Assembly: GCF_000730565.1 (NCBI RefSeq)
Contig: NZ_BBIQ01000025.1
Location: 1 to 64,000 of the forward strand
DNA length: 64,000 nucleotides
Origin: Pseudomonas fulva NBRC 16637 = DSM 17717
Lineage (GTDB): Bacteria > Pseudomonadota > Gammaproteobacteria > Pseudomonadales > Pseudomonadaceae
Direction: 5' to 3'
In this document: piece by piece, positions 1 to 11,173 of the stretch
How the letters are laid out: every line of letters starts with the position of its first letter
Position numbering within the stretch: the first letter of the stretch is position 1
Position numbers and translations under genes: made by a program
The notes under the pieces: generated by a model
What the model was told of the DNA's origin: nothing
What the model saw: only the letters and a program-made list of their open reading frames with translations
Database searches by the model: none

Positions 1-20
1 AAGCGGCCTCGTGCCGCGAT

Positions 21-37
21 GGGCCGCATAGCGGCCC
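21..37 (-). terminator. Possible 3' hairpin of the lactate operon
   Basis: A GC-rich inverted repeat (7-bp arms, 3-nt loop) lies just beyond the stop codon of the D-lactate dehydrogenase gene. On the minus strand it is not followed by a T-run, so it may be an mRNA 3'-end stabilising hairpin rather than an intrinsic terminator. Confidence 0.3.
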
Positions 38-40
38 CAA

Positions 41-2845
<2,805 letters not shown>

Positions 2846-2919
2846 GCAGTCTCCTCGCGGGGCCGCGGCGTCTGGTGCGGCGCGTGCCCCGGTAATCAGG
2901 CGGTGTTTCAGGCAGGCGC

Positions 2920-4065
2920 TCAGGCGCCGAGTTCGCGTACCAGCGAGTCGCGGGTGATCTCGCCGATGGACTTGGTGCCGGTCAGCACCATGGCCACGCG
3001 CATTTCTTTCTCGAACAGCTCCAGCAGGTTCTTCACCCCGGCCTGGCCATGAACGGCCAGGGCATACAGGAAGGCCCGGCCGATCAGCACGGTGTCGGCG
3101 CCCAGGGCGATCATGCGCACCACGTCCAGGCCGCTGCGAATGCCCGAGTCGGCCAGGATCTTCAGGTCGCCCTTCACCGCGTCGGCAATCGCCGGCAAGG
3201 CGCGGGCGCTGGACAGCACGCCGTCGAGCTGGCGGCCACCGTGGTTGGACACGACGATACCGTCGGCGCCGAACTTGACCGCATCGCGGGCATCGTCGGC
3301 ATCGAGGATGCCCTTGATGATCATCGGGCCGTCCCAGAATTCGCGGATCCACTCCAGGTCGCGCCAGGAAATGGACGGGTCGAAATTGTTGGCCAGCCAG
3401 CCGATGTAGTCGGCCAGGCCCGTAGGGTTGCCCCGGTAGGTGGAGATGTTGCCCAGATCGTGCGGGCGGCCCATGACGCCCACGTCCCATGCCCACTGCG
3501 GGTGGGTCATGGCTTGCAGCATACGCCGCAGCGGGCCGTTCCTGCCGCTCATGCCCGAGTGGGCATCGCGGTAGCGGGCGCCGGGGGTGGGCATGTCGAC
3601 GGTGAACACCAGGGTACGAACGCCGGCAGCCTTGGCGCGCTCCAGGGCATTGCGCATGAAGCCGCGGTCCTTGAGCACGTACAGCTGGAACCACATCGGC
3701 CGGTCGATGGCCGGGGCCACTTCTTCGATGGGGCAGACCGAAACGGTGGACATGGTGAACGGGATGCCGTGGGCAGCAGCCGCACGCGCCGCCTGCACTT
3801 CGCCACGGCGGGCGTACATGCCGGTCAGGCCGACCGGGGCCAGGGCCACAGGCATGCTCAGGGTTTCACCGAACAGCTCGGTCTGCAGGCTGAGTTCGGA
3901 CATGTTCTTCAGCACGCGCTGGCGCAGGGCGATGCTGGCCAGGTCCGAAACGTTATGGCGCAGGGTGTGCTCGGCGTAGGCGCCGCCATCGGCATAGTGG
4001 AACAGAAAGGGCGGCAACTTGCGTTGGGCGGCGGCGCGGTAATCGGTAGAGGCAGAAATGATCAT
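2920..4065 (-). CDS. lldD: FMN-dependent L-lactate dehydrogenase
   Basis: A 381-residue flavoprotein of the alpha-hydroxy-acid oxidase (FMN_dh) family that oxidises L-lactate to pyruvate at the cytoplasmic membrane. The catalytic histidine motif SNHGGRQLDG is near residue 271, and the N-terminal MIISASTDYRAAAQRKLP is the usual one for LldD. The FMN/phosphate-binding glycine-rich stretches (ADSGIRSGLDVVRM) are present. It lies 63 nt downstream of lldP and 74 nt upstream of dld2 on the same strand, so import, L-lactate oxidation and D-lactate oxidation are encoded together. Length matches the family. Confidence 0.97.
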   Translation of the reverse strand: MIISASTDYRAAAQRKLPPFLFHYADGGAYAEHTLRHNVSDLASIALRQRVLKNMSELSLQTELFGETLSMPVALAPVGLTGMYARRGEVQAARAAAAHGIPFTMSTVSVCPIEEVAPAIDRPMWFQLYVLKDRGFMRNALERAKAAGVRTLVFTVDMPTPGARYRDAHSGMSGRNGPLRRMLQAMTHPQWAWDVGVMGRPHDLGNISTYRGNPTGLADYIGWLANNFDPSISWRDLEWIREFWDGPMIIKGILDADDARDAVKFGADGIVVSNHGGRQLDGVLSSARALPAIADAVKGDLKILADSGIRSGLDVVRMIALGADTVLIGRAFLYALAVHGQAGVKNLLELFEKEMRVAMVLTGTKSIGEITRDSLVRELGA

Positions 4066-4128
4066 GGGCTCTCGCAGCTTGGCAGGTGAGTAAGGCCGGG
4101 CGATGTGGGCTGCCCGGCCCCTTTCACT

Positions 4129-5799
4129 TTAGTGATGAACCAGCATGCCGGTCAGCCAGTAGGCCTGCACCAAGGTGATCAGGCCGACGATGGTGGCGAA
4201 GAACAGGCTGTGCTTGACGGTGAAGCGGAACAGGTCGGACTCCTTGCCCACAAGGCCGGTGGCGGCGCACGCCACGGCGATCGACTGCGGCGAAATCATC
4301 TTGCCGGTCACGCCGCCGCTGGTGTTGGCGGCAACCAGCAGGGTGTCGTTCACGCCGATCTGGTGCGCGGTGGTGGCTTGCAACGAGCTGAACAGGGCGT
4401 TGGAGGAGGTGTCCGAACCGGTCAGGAACACCCCCAGCCAGCCCAGGAACGGCGAGAAGAACGGGAACGCCGCGCCGGTGCCGGCCAGTACCAGGGCCAT
4501 GGTCGAGGACATGCCGGAATAGTTGGTCACGAAGGCGAAGGCCAGCACCATGCCGATGGACAGAATGGGCCAGCGCAGCTCGAAGAGTGTTTCCTTGAAA
4601 GTGGTCAGACCAGTCTTGACGTTGATCTTGAGCACGGCCATGGAGATCAGTGCCGACAGGAAGATCGCGGTGCCCGTGGCAGAAATCGGGTCGAGCTTGA
4701 ACACGGCCGGCATGGCCGTAGGTGCAGCCACGATGGGGGCCGTTTTGATCACCAGTTGGTCGAGGTGCGGGATGGCGAAGTTGAACACGAAGTTGTACAT
4801 CGCACCGCCCGGGGCGAACGCGGCCTTGAAGGGCTTGAGGGTCCAGATCGTCACCAGCACCGTGAGAATCAGGAACGGCGACCAGGCTTTGAAGATTTCA
4901 CCCAGGCTGTAGGGGCTTGGCTGGCTGCCACCGGTTTGCACCATGGCCGCGCCGACGCTGCCGGTGGCCGCCGCGAACGAACGCTTGGGCTGCCACACTT
5001 TCAGGAACAAGGTCAGGGCGATCAGGCTGGCCAGGGCCGAGGTGATGTCAGGGAGTTCCGGGCCGATGAAGTTCGAGGTGAAGTACTGGGTGACGGCGAA
5101 GCTCAGGCCGGCCACCAGGGCCGCAGGCCAGGTTTCCTTCACGCCGCGCAGGCCGTCCATCATGAACACCAGCCAGAACGGCACGAACAGTGACAGCAAC
5201 GGCAGCTGGCGACCGGTCATGGCGCCGATGTGGAAGGCGTCGATGCCGGTGACCTGGCCTGCCACGATGATCGGGATGCCCAGCGCGCCGAAGGCGACCG
5301 GTGCGGTGTTGGCGATCAGGCACAGGCCTGCGGCGTACAGCGGGTTGAAGCCAAGGCCCACCAGCAGCGCGGCGGTGATCGCCACCGGTGCACCAAAGCC
5401 GGCCGCCCCTTCCAGGAAGGCGCCGAAGCAGAAGCCGATCAGCAACACCTGCAGGCGCTGGTCGTCGGTGATCGACAGCACCGAACTGCGGATCACCTCG
5501 AACTGGCCGCTCTTGACCGTGAGTTTGTACAGGAACACGGCCGCGACGATGATCCAGGCGATGGGCCACAGACCATAGAGGAAGCCGTAGCCGGCAGCCG
5601 CCAGGGCCATGTCGACAGGCATCTGGAAAGCGAAGATCGCCACCAGGATCGACAAGCCCAAGGTGATGCTGCCGGCGACATGGCCCTTGAGACGGAAGAC
5701 GGCCAGGGCCAGGAAGAAGAAGACGATGGGGATGACTGCCGCCAGTGCGGACAGGCCGAGACTGCCCAGCGGGCTGTAGAGTTGTTGCCAGGTTTGCAT
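4129..5799 (-). CDS. lldP: L-lactate permease
   Basis: A 556-residue integral membrane protein with about a dozen or more hydrophobic segments, of the LctP family of lactate/glycolate:proton symporters. The family motif GAFLEGAAGFGAPVAIT is seen near residue 130, and SGMSSTMALVLAGTGAAFPF lies in the C-terminal half. It is the first gene of the lactate operon. A purine-rich Shine-Dalgarno (AGGGG) precedes the ATG, and a palindromic operator lies about 46 nt upstream. The products downstream (LldD, Dld2) use the imported substrate. Confidence 0.96.
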   Translation of the reverse strand: MQTWQQLYSPLGSLGLSALAAVIPIVFFFLALAVFRLKGHVAGSITLGLSILVAIFAFQMPVDMALAAAGYGFLYGLWPIAWIIVAAVFLYKLTVKSGQFEVIRSSVLSITDDQRLQVLLIGFCFGAFLEGAAGFGAPVAITAALLVGLGFNPLYAAGLCLIANTAPVAFGALGIPIIVAGQVTGIDAFHIGAMTGRQLPLLSLFVPFWLVFMMDGLRGVKETWPAALVAGLSFAVTQYFTSNFIGPELPDITSALASLIALTLFLKVWQPKRSFAAATGSVGAAMVQTGGSQPSPYSLGEIFKAWSPFLILTVLVTIWTLKPFKAAFAPGGAMYNFVFNFAIPHLDQLVIKTAPIVAAPTAMPAVFKLDPISATGTAIFLSALISMAVLKINVKTGLTTFKETLFELRWPILSIGMVLAFAFVTNYSGMSSTMALVLAGTGAAFPFFSPFLGWLGVFLTGSDTSSNALFSSLQATTAHQIGVNDTLLVAANTSGGVTGKMISPQSIAVACAATGLVGKESDLFRFTVKHSLFFATIVGLITLVQAYWLTGMLVHH

Positions 5800-5844
5800 A
5801 TGGGGTGGCCCCTAATTGTTGTTGGTCATGCGCCGGCCCTGGAT

Positions 5845-5861
5845 AATTGGTAAGACCAATT
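5845..5861. promoter_or_regulatory. LldR-type operator in the lldP/lldR intergenic region
   Basis: A perfect inverted repeat AATTGGT-AAG-ACCAATT (7-bp arms, 3-nt centre) lies 46 nt upstream of lldP. It has the same core (AATTGG...CCAATT) as operators known for GntR/FadR-family lactate and pyruvate regulators (LldR, PdhR). On the minus strand a TTGTAA and an AT-rich hexamer flank it, so a bound repressor would cover the lldP promoter. That LldR is the binder is inferred from adjacency. Confidence 0.8.
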
Positions 5862-6053
5862 TACAATGGCTCGCCGCTAGGTTAAAAGCGCACACGGGGG
5901 TGTGTCAATTTGTCCGAGGCAGCACTTTGGTCGAATGCCGATGAGCGGGCAGGTGATGTGGCGTGAAAATCGAGCGCTGGTGGGTGTCGGCCGGCTGTGG
6001 ATCGGCGAGAATGGATGCCCCGGATATCAGCCGGGATTCGTGGAGAGCGTGTG

Positions 6054-6821
6054 ATGGTTTTTGATCAGGTCCGCCAGCGGCGCCTGTCCGACGACATTGT
6101 CGATCGGTTGGAAGGGATGATTCTGGAAGGCACGTTGACGTCGGGCCAGCGGCTGCCAGCCGAACGCGTGCTGGCCGAGCAGTTTGGGGTATCACGCCCG
6201 TCGTTGCGCGAAGCGATCCAGAAGCTGGTGGCCAAGGGGTTGCTGGTCAGCAAGCAAGGCGGCGGCAACTATGTGGCGCAGTCGCTGGGCTCCACGTTCA
6301 GTGACCCGTTGTTGCAACTGCTCGAACACAGCCCTCAGGCGCAACACGACCTGCTGGAGTTTCGCCATACCCTGGAGGCGTCTTGTGCCTACTACGCGGC
6401 CCAGCGCGCCACCGCACCCGACCGGGCTCGCTTGAAGGAGGCGTTCGACGTGCTGCAGGACTGCTACGCACGGGTGGGGGAAGTCACGCGGGCCGAAGAA
6501 GGCGCCGCCGATGCGCGCTTTCACCTGGCCATTGCCGAGGCCAGTCACAATGCCGTGCTGCTGCACACCATTCGTGGCTTGTTCGACCTGCTCAAGCGCA
6601 ACGTGGTCACCAACATCGGTGGCATGTACCAGCAACGCAGCGAAACGCGCGACATGCTGATCAGCCAGCACCGGGAGTTGTACCTGGCGATTGTCGAAGG
6701 CAGGGCCGAGGATGCGCGTGAGGTGTCCAGCCGGCACATTCTGTACGTGCAGGAGGTGCTCGAAGAGGCGCATGAAGAGGCGCAGCGGGTCGCACGGGCG
6801 GAGCGGCGCAACGGGCACTGA
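6054..6821 (+). CDS. lldR: GntR/FadR-family transcriptional regulator of lactate use
   Basis: A 255-residue regulator with an N-terminal GntR winged helix (residues about 8-75, motif LTSGQRLPAERVLAEQFGVS) and a C-terminal FCD ligand domain (FRHTLEASCAYYAAQ..., with metal-binding-type His and Asp residues downstream). The frame is open from 5997, but GGAGAG sits about 7 nt before the ATG at 6054, and MVFDQVRQRRLSDDI is the usual N-terminus. A GTG at 6051 is a second possibility. It is divergent from lldPD-dld2. Homologues repress that operon until lactate binds. Confidence 0.93.
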   Translation: MVFDQVRQRRLSDDIVDRLEGMILEGTLTSGQRLPAERVLAEQFGVSRPSLREAIQKLVAKGLLVSKQGGGNYVAQSLGSTFSDPLLQLLEHSPQAQHDLLEFRHTLEASCAYYAAQRATAPDRARLKEAFDVLQDCYARVGEVTRAEEGAADARFHLAIAEASHNAVLLHTIRGLFDLLKRNVVTNIGGMYQQRSETRDMLISQHRELYLAIVEGRAEDAREVSSRHILYVQEVLEEAHEEAQRVARAERRNGH

Positions 6822-6914
6822 GGGTATGTGTGCGGGCGAGTGTACGCATGAACAGGTGGCCGCTGTGGGCGGCGCGCTGTTCACGGCAGGTAAGCTTCCC
6901 CTTGATGAAACGAT

Positions 6915-6932
6915 CGGGCAACTAGTTGCCCG
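6915..6932. repeat. Perfect 18-bp palindrome between lldR and smpB
   Basis: CGGGCAACTAGTTGCCCG is fully self-complementary with no spacer, located in the 143-nt gap between the convergent lldR and smpB genes. There is no T-run on either side, so it is a poor intrinsic terminator. As RNA it could form only a tight hairpin. It could equally be a dimer-binding DNA site. Confidence 0.5.
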
Positions 6933-6964
6933 TATCATCACTCGGCGGGGAAGAGGGGCAAGCG

Positions 6965-7447
6965 CTAGTCTTCCTTGCCCTTGTTGCGCACGGCCCGCTG
7001 CAGCTCGCGGTTGGAATCGCGTTCGCGCACGGTATCGCGCTTGTCGTATTCCTTCTTGCCCTTACCCAGTGCGATTTCGCACTTGATCAGGTGCTTGCTC
7101 CAATACAGCGCCAATGCCACGCAGGTATAACCCTTTTGCGCCACGGCCGCTTCGAGCCGCTCGAGCTCACGCTTGTTGAGCAGCAGCTTGCGGGTGCGGA
7201 TGGGGTCTGCGATGACGTGGGTGCTGGCGGTGGTCAGCGGGGTGATGTGGCTGCCGAACAGCCAGGCCTCACCGTCCTTGAGCAGCACGTAGCTGTCAAC
7301 GAGGTGCGCCTTGCCGGCTCGCAGGCTTTTTACTTCCCAGCCGGACAGGACCAGCCCGGCCTCGAACTTGTGTTCGATGAAGTAATCGTGTCGCGCTTTC
7401 TTGTTCTGCGCGATGGTCCCGGTCGGATGTTTTTTTTGCTTAGCCAT
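6965..7447 (-). CDS. smpB: SsrA-binding protein SmpB
   Basis: A 160-residue tmRNA-binding protein that delivers SsrA RNA to stalled ribosomes for trans-translation. The beta-barrel motifs are clear (NKKARHDYFIEHKFEAGLVL, GWEVKSLRAGKAHL), and the basic C-terminal tail that enters the decoding channel is present (GKKEYDKRDTVRERD). The length equals the family norm. It faces lldR convergently and is divergent from ratA. The ssrA RNA gene itself is not in this window. Confidence 0.98.
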   Translation of the reverse strand: MAKQKKHPTGTIAQNKKARHDYFIEHKFEAGLVLSGWEVKSLRAGKAHLVDSYVLLKDGEAWLFGSHITPLTTASTHVIADPIRTRKLLLNKRELERLEAAVAQKGYTCVALALYWSKHLIKCEIALGKGKKEYDKRDTVRERDSNRELQRAVRNKGKED

Positions 7448-7610
7448 AGGGTCGGCATTATAGGCAAGTCCGCGCGTCGTCCGCTATGGGATTTCTGCGT
7501 GCTTGAGCCACTGGAATGAATACCGGACAATGCAGGCACTGTCATAGGTACAGAACCTGTAATCGGAATGCTGCGAAGCACCGCCACCCAGCCTAGGAAG
7601 TGACGCCTGG

Positions 7611-8051
7611 ATGACTACCCATATTCAACGCTCCGCCCTGCTGCCGTATCCTGCCCAGGCCTTGTACGACCTGGTAAACGATGTAGCCAGCTACCCGGAC
7701 TTCTTGCCCTGGTGTTCCGACTCGACGGTGCTCGAAGCCAGCGAAACCCACATGCGCGCCAAGCTCGAGGTGGCCAAAGGCGGTATCAGCCAGCACTTCG
7801 TTACCCGCAATGTGCTGGTGCCGGGGGAATCCATCGAGATGAACCTGGAGGAGGGGCCGTTCACCCAGTTGCATGGCATCTGGGTGTTCAAGCCGCTGGG
7901 CGAGAAGGCCTGCAAGATCAGCTTGGACCTGTCGTTCGACTATGCCGGCTCATTGGTGCGCGCCACGCTGGGGCCGCTGTTCAATCAGGCAGCCAATACC
8001 CTGGTGGATGCGTTCTGCGAGCGTGCCAAGCAGTTGTACGCTGCTTCGTAA
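7611..8051 (+). CDS. ratA: RatA-family (START/polyketide-cyclase-like) protein
   Basis: A 146-residue member of the RatA/PasT (YfjG, COQ10-like) family, a START-type lipid-binding fold. N-terminal MTTHIQRSALLPYPAQALYD and the motif YPDFLPWCSDS are typical. The E. coli homologue binds 50S subunits and was named a toxin, while other work links the family to ubiquinone function and stress survival. Here it is divergent from smpB, as in many gammaproteobacteria, but the usual downstream partner rnfH is not visible: only 81 nt separate its stop from a terminator. Confidence 0.9.
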   Translation: MTTHIQRSALLPYPAQALYDLVNDVASYPDFLPWCSDSTVLEASETHMRAKLEVAKGGISQHFVTRNVLVPGESIEMNLEEGPFTQLHGIWVFKPLGEKACKISLDLSFDYAGSLVRATLGPLFNQAANTLVDAFCERAKQLYAAS

Positions 8052-8132
8052 GGTCTGCAATCGAGGTATCGCCACGCGCCTCCAGTGGCAGGAGGCGGTG
8101 ACGTTTGATTGGCAGCGTTTATTGCAGCAATG

Positions 8133-8161
8133 AAAAAGCCCGGACACTGTCCGGGCTTTTT
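8133..8161. terminator. Bidirectional intrinsic terminator between ratA and bamE
   Basis: A near-perfect hairpin (14-bp arms AAAAAGCCCGGACA / TGTCCGGGCTTTTT around one base) with A-run on one side and T-run on the other. It can stop ratA transcription on plus and bamE transcription on minus. Confidence 0.93.
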
Positions 8162-8174
8162 TGTATCAGCGCGT

Positions 8175-8702
8175 TTAGCGCGTTTCCAGCGGTGCCGGTG
8201 TCGGCACGGGCGTGGTTTCGATGGTGTCGATCTCGCGCTGGATGGATTCCTCGACCGAGCCTGGTTTGGCCGGTTTTTCTTCCGGCTGGGCTGCCGGCTG
8301 CTCGCCGTTGGCGCCTGGGCTGACCGTGGTGTCACCGCTGCCACCGAGGATTTCCTGGTCGCGGCTGACGCCCGGCATGAAGTCGCCAGACAGGCTTACC
8401 AGCTGGTCGCTTTCATTGAAGAAAATGCTCATGCGTTCCTGTTGGCGCTGACCGCCACCAGGTTGCAGGCTGTAGAGGTAATCCCACCGGTTGGTGTGGA
8501 ACGTATCCTGAATCAGAGGGTTACCCATGATAAACCGCACTTGCCGCCGGGTCATTCCCGGACGCAATTGGTCTATCATGTCTTGCGTGACGACATTGCC
8601 CTGCTGGATGTCGATTTTGTAAACCCCGGGAAACGAGCAACCGGCGAGTGCGAGCAGTCCCACGAAGGTGAGGCTGGTTAGCAAGAGCTTGGTGTTTTGC
8701 AT
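8175..8702 (-). CDS. bamE: Outer membrane assembly lipoprotein BamE (OmlA/SmpA)
   Basis: A 175-residue lipoprotein component of the BAM complex, which inserts beta-barrel proteins into the outer membrane. A lipobox (LLALAGCSF) ends the signal peptide. The SmpA/OmlA fold motifs GMTRRQVRFIMGNPLIQD and NRWDYLYSL follow. The ATG at 8702 puts the lipobox about 20 residues in; the frame stays open to 8744, but that would bury the signal peptide. The C-terminal third is Pro/Glu/Thr-rich and probably disordered, as in other pseudomonads. Divergent from fur. Confidence 0.95.
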   Translation of the reverse strand: MQNTKLLLTSLTFVGLLALAGCSFPGVYKIDIQQGNVVTQDMIDQLRPGMTRRQVRFIMGNPLIQDTFHTNRWDYLYSLQPGGGQRQQERMSIFFNESDQLVSLSGDFMPGVSRDQEILGGSGDTTVSPGANGEQPAAQPEEKPAKPGSVEESIQREIDTIETTPVPTPAPLETR

Positions 8703-8799
8703 CGGTGGGCGACTTCCACTATCTTGGCTGGACAACGTAAACACCGATCATACCCGTATTAAGAGAAGCTGCGAAGCAGCATCGGCGAGAAAGCTGACC

Positions 8800-9204
8800 A
8801 TGGTTGAAAATAGCGAATTGCGCAAAGCCGGTCTCAAGGTGACCCTGCCTCGAGTCAAGATCCTTCAAATGCTCGACTCTGCCGAGCAGCGTCACATGAG
8901 CGCCGAAGATGTGTACAAGGCCCTCATGGAGGCAGGCGAGGATGTTGGCCTGGCCACCGTGTACCGTGTACTGACCCAGTTCGAAGCAGCAGGTCTGGTG
9001 GTTCGCCACAACTTCGACGGCGGTCATGCGGTGTTTGAACTGGCCGATGGCGGTCACCACGACCATATGGTCAACGTGGATACCAGTGAAGTCATCGAGT
9101 TCATGGACGCCGAGATCGAGAAGCGTCAGCGTGAAATTGTCGAAGAGCACGGTTTCGAGCTGGTGGACCACAACCTGGTCCTTTATGTGCGTAAGAAGAA
9201 GTAA
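8800..9204 (+). CDS. fur: Ferric uptake regulator Fur
   Basis: A 134-residue iron-sensing repressor. The N-terminal winged helix starts MVENSELRKAGLKVTLPRVK, and the metal-site residues HHDHMVN and the VDHNLVLYV end are typical. The Pseudomonas form lacks the C-terminal CxxC of enterobacterial Fur, which agrees with this sequence. The ATG at 8800 gives the family length; the frame is open further upstream into the bamE promoter. Its likely targets in this window are the Fur-box-like sites before hmuT and prrF. Confidence 0.97.
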   Translation: MVENSELRKAGLKVTLPRVKILQMLDSAEQRHMSAEDVYKALMEAGEDVGLATVYRVLTQFEAAGLVVRHNFDGGHAVFELADGGHHDHMVNVDTSEVIEFMDAEIEKRQREIVEEHGFELVDHNLVLYVRKKK

Positions 9205-9226
9205 CGATTACTTCGTTCTTAAACAG

Positions 9227-9258
9227 CAAAGGCGACCCTAGGGTCGCCTTTGTTTTTT
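9227..9258 (+). terminator. fur terminator
   Basis: A perfect 26-nt palindrome (CAAAGGCGACCC/GGGTCGCCTTTG with TA centre) followed by six T residues, 22 nt after the fur stop. Confidence 0.93.
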
Positions 9259-9306
9259 CTGCAAGCGGTGGTGTTGGCCGTTACCCCGGCCCTTTGCCGA
9301 ATGACT

Positions 9307-10980
9307 TCAGGCCTTGCCGCTGACCACCATCTTGCGCGCATGGGCCAGCGATTCCTTGGTCAGGTCGATGCCACCCAGCATGCGCGCCACTTCCTCGACC
9401 CGCTCGCGTTTGCCAAGGCTGGCCACAGCCGTGTGCGTGGTATCGCTCTCGCGGGCCTTGTGCACGAACAGGTGATGATGGCCTTGAGCGGCCACCTGGG
9501 GCAGGTGGGTGACGGTCAACACCTGGCCGCGCTCGCCCAGGCGACGCAACAGTTGGCCCACGATTTCCGCCGTCGGCCCGCCGATGCCTACGTCCACTTC
9601 GTCGAACACCAGGGTAGGGATGCGCGAGGTCTGGGCCGTGATGACCTGGATCGCCAGGCTGATCCGGGACAGTTCGCCGCCCGAGGCGACTTTGGACAGC
9701 GCCTTGAGGGGTTGGCCGGGGTTGGCGCTGACCAGCAATTCGATCTGCTCGAGCCCATTGGGTGAAAGGTCGGCCGTCTCATTGGGCGTGAGCTGAATGC
9801 AGAAGCGACCGCCGGGCATGCCCAGGCGCTGGATTTCCTGCTCGACAGCCTCTGCCAGCTGCTTGGCGGCATGCTGACGCAGCCCGCTCAGTTCGCGGGC
9901 CTTCTCTTTATAGTGCTGAGCGAATGCAGCCATCTCTTCGCCCAGGCGTTCCAGCGATTCGTCGCTGGCGTTGAGCCCTTCGAGTTCCTCCATCAACTGC
10001 TGCTGCAGGTGGGGTAGCTCTGTGGGGTGCACCCGGTGCTTGCGCGCCAGGGTATAGATGGTGTCGAGGCGTTCTTCCAGGGCCTGCAGCCGCATGGGGT
10101 CGGCATCGAAGTTGTCGAGGAAACGGTTGAGCTCGCCCACGGCTTCTTCCACCTGAATCTGCGCGCTGGCAATCAGGTTGGCCGCTTCCGACAGTGCCTT
10201 GGGGGCATTGCTGGCAGCGCCCAACCGGTTGAGGCTGGAGGTGAGCGCGCCAAGCACATTGCCCGAATCGCTTTCACTGCACTGGTCGATGACCTGGCGG
10301 CAAATGCCGAACAGGGCCTCAGCGCTGGTGAGATTCTTGTGCTCCTGCTCCAGGTGCTCCAGCTCGTTTTCGCCCAGGCCCAGGTTGTCCAGCTCTTCGA
10401 GCTGGTAGCTGAGCAGCTGGTGACGGGCCCGCTGTTCGTCGCCGGAATTGGACAGGCGCTCCAGTTCGAGTCGCGTCTGGTTCCAGCGCTTGGCCGCCAT
10501 TTGCACCTGCCGGGCCAGGTCGATGGCCCCGGCGTACTCGTCGAGCAGGCGCCGGTGGGTGTCGGCCTTGAGCAGGGACTGGTGCTCATGCTGGCTGTGG
10601 ATGTCTATCAGCAGCTCGCCCAGGGCCTTGAGGTCGCCGAGCGGGCAGGGCGTGCCGTTGATGTAGCCACGGCTGCGGCCTTCGGCAGTGATGACACGCC
10701 GCAGGATGCACAGCCCGTCGCTGGCGAGGTCGCGTTCGGCCAGCCAGGTGTGGGCTTCGGGAATGTCAACCAGGTCGAACGTGGCGAGGATGTCGGCCTT
10801 GTCGGTGCCGGGGCGTACCACACCGCTGTCGGCGCGGTCGCCCAGGGCCAGGCCCAGGGCATCGAGCATGATCGACTTGCCCGCACCTGTCTCGCCCGTG
10901 ATCACGGACATGCCGCGGGCGATTTCCAGGTCGAGGTGTTCGACGATGGCGTAGTTGTGAATGGACAGGTGCACCAGCAT
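9307..10980 (-). CDS. recN: DNA repair protein RecN
   Basis: A 557-residue SMC-like ATPase involved in recombinational repair of double-strand breaks. The Walker A motif GETGAGKS is at residues 29-36, a long coiled-coil middle follows, and the C-terminal head carries the signature GGELSRISLAIQV and Walker B LVFDEVDVGIGG. Convergent with fur. A LexA-type box lies directly upstream, so SOS induction is expected. Confidence 0.97.
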   Translation of the reverse strand: MLVHLSIHNYAIVEHLDLEIARGMSVITGETGAGKSIMLDALGLALGDRADSGVVRPGTDKADILATFDLVDIPEAHTWLAERDLASDGLCILRRVITAEGRSRGYINGTPCPLGDLKALGELLIDIHSQHEHQSLLKADTHRRLLDEYAGAIDLARQVQMAAKRWNQTRLELERLSNSGDEQRARHQLLSYQLEELDNLGLGENELEHLEQEHKNLTSAEALFGICRQVIDQCSESDSGNVLGALTSSLNRLGAASNAPKALSEAANLIASAQIQVEEAVGELNRFLDNFDADPMRLQALEERLDTIYTLARKHRVHPTELPHLQQQLMEELEGLNASDESLERLGEEMAAFAQHYKEKARELSGLRQHAAKQLAEAVEQEIQRLGMPGGRFCIQLTPNETADLSPNGLEQIELLVSANPGQPLKALSKVASGGELSRISLAIQVITAQTSRIPTLVFDEVDVGIGGPTAEIVGQLLRRLGERGQVLTVTHLPQVAAQGHHHLFVHKARESDTTHTAVASLGKRERVEEVARMLGGIDLTKESLAHARKMVVSGKA

Positions 10981-11004
10981 GAGGGCGACTCCAGAAAGTC
11001 ATGT

Positions 11005-11020
11005 CTGGTTATTTATACAG
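11005..11020 (-). promoter_or_regulatory. LexA (SOS) box of recN
   Basis: On the minus strand CTGTATAAATAACCAG, one mismatch from CTGT-N8-ACAG, ends 25 nt upstream of the recN ATG. It contains a TATAAT-like hexamer (TATAAA), so LexA would block the promoter. Assigned by consensus and by the SOS regulation known for recN. Confidence 0.75.
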
Positions 11021-11087
11021 TAGTTTTTTCCAGCCTGCCAATGCCCTTTTGGCGCAAACGCTTGAAGGCGTAAAAACCGGGTTGCCC

Positions 11088-11114
11088 CTTGAAGCTGTAT
11101 TTTCCGGCCCCATA
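11088..11114 (+). promoter_or_regulatory. Sigma-32 heat-shock promoter of grpE
   Basis: CTTGAAGC, then CCCCATAT with a 13-nt gap counted from the end of CTTGAA. It closely matches the sigma-32 consensus CTTGAAA-N12/14-CCCCATNT and lies 60 nt upstream of the grpE start. Confidence 0.87.
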
Positions 11115-11173
11115 TACGCCACATCACCGGCGAGCCTGGCTCGCAGTCCACCAAATTGCGCAGGAGATATCCC

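Noticed and set aside
7611..8051. RatA as part of an active toxin-antitoxin system
   Set aside because: No antitoxin-like partner lies next to it, rnfH is absent, and the START-type family has a likely housekeeping role in lipid or quinone handling.
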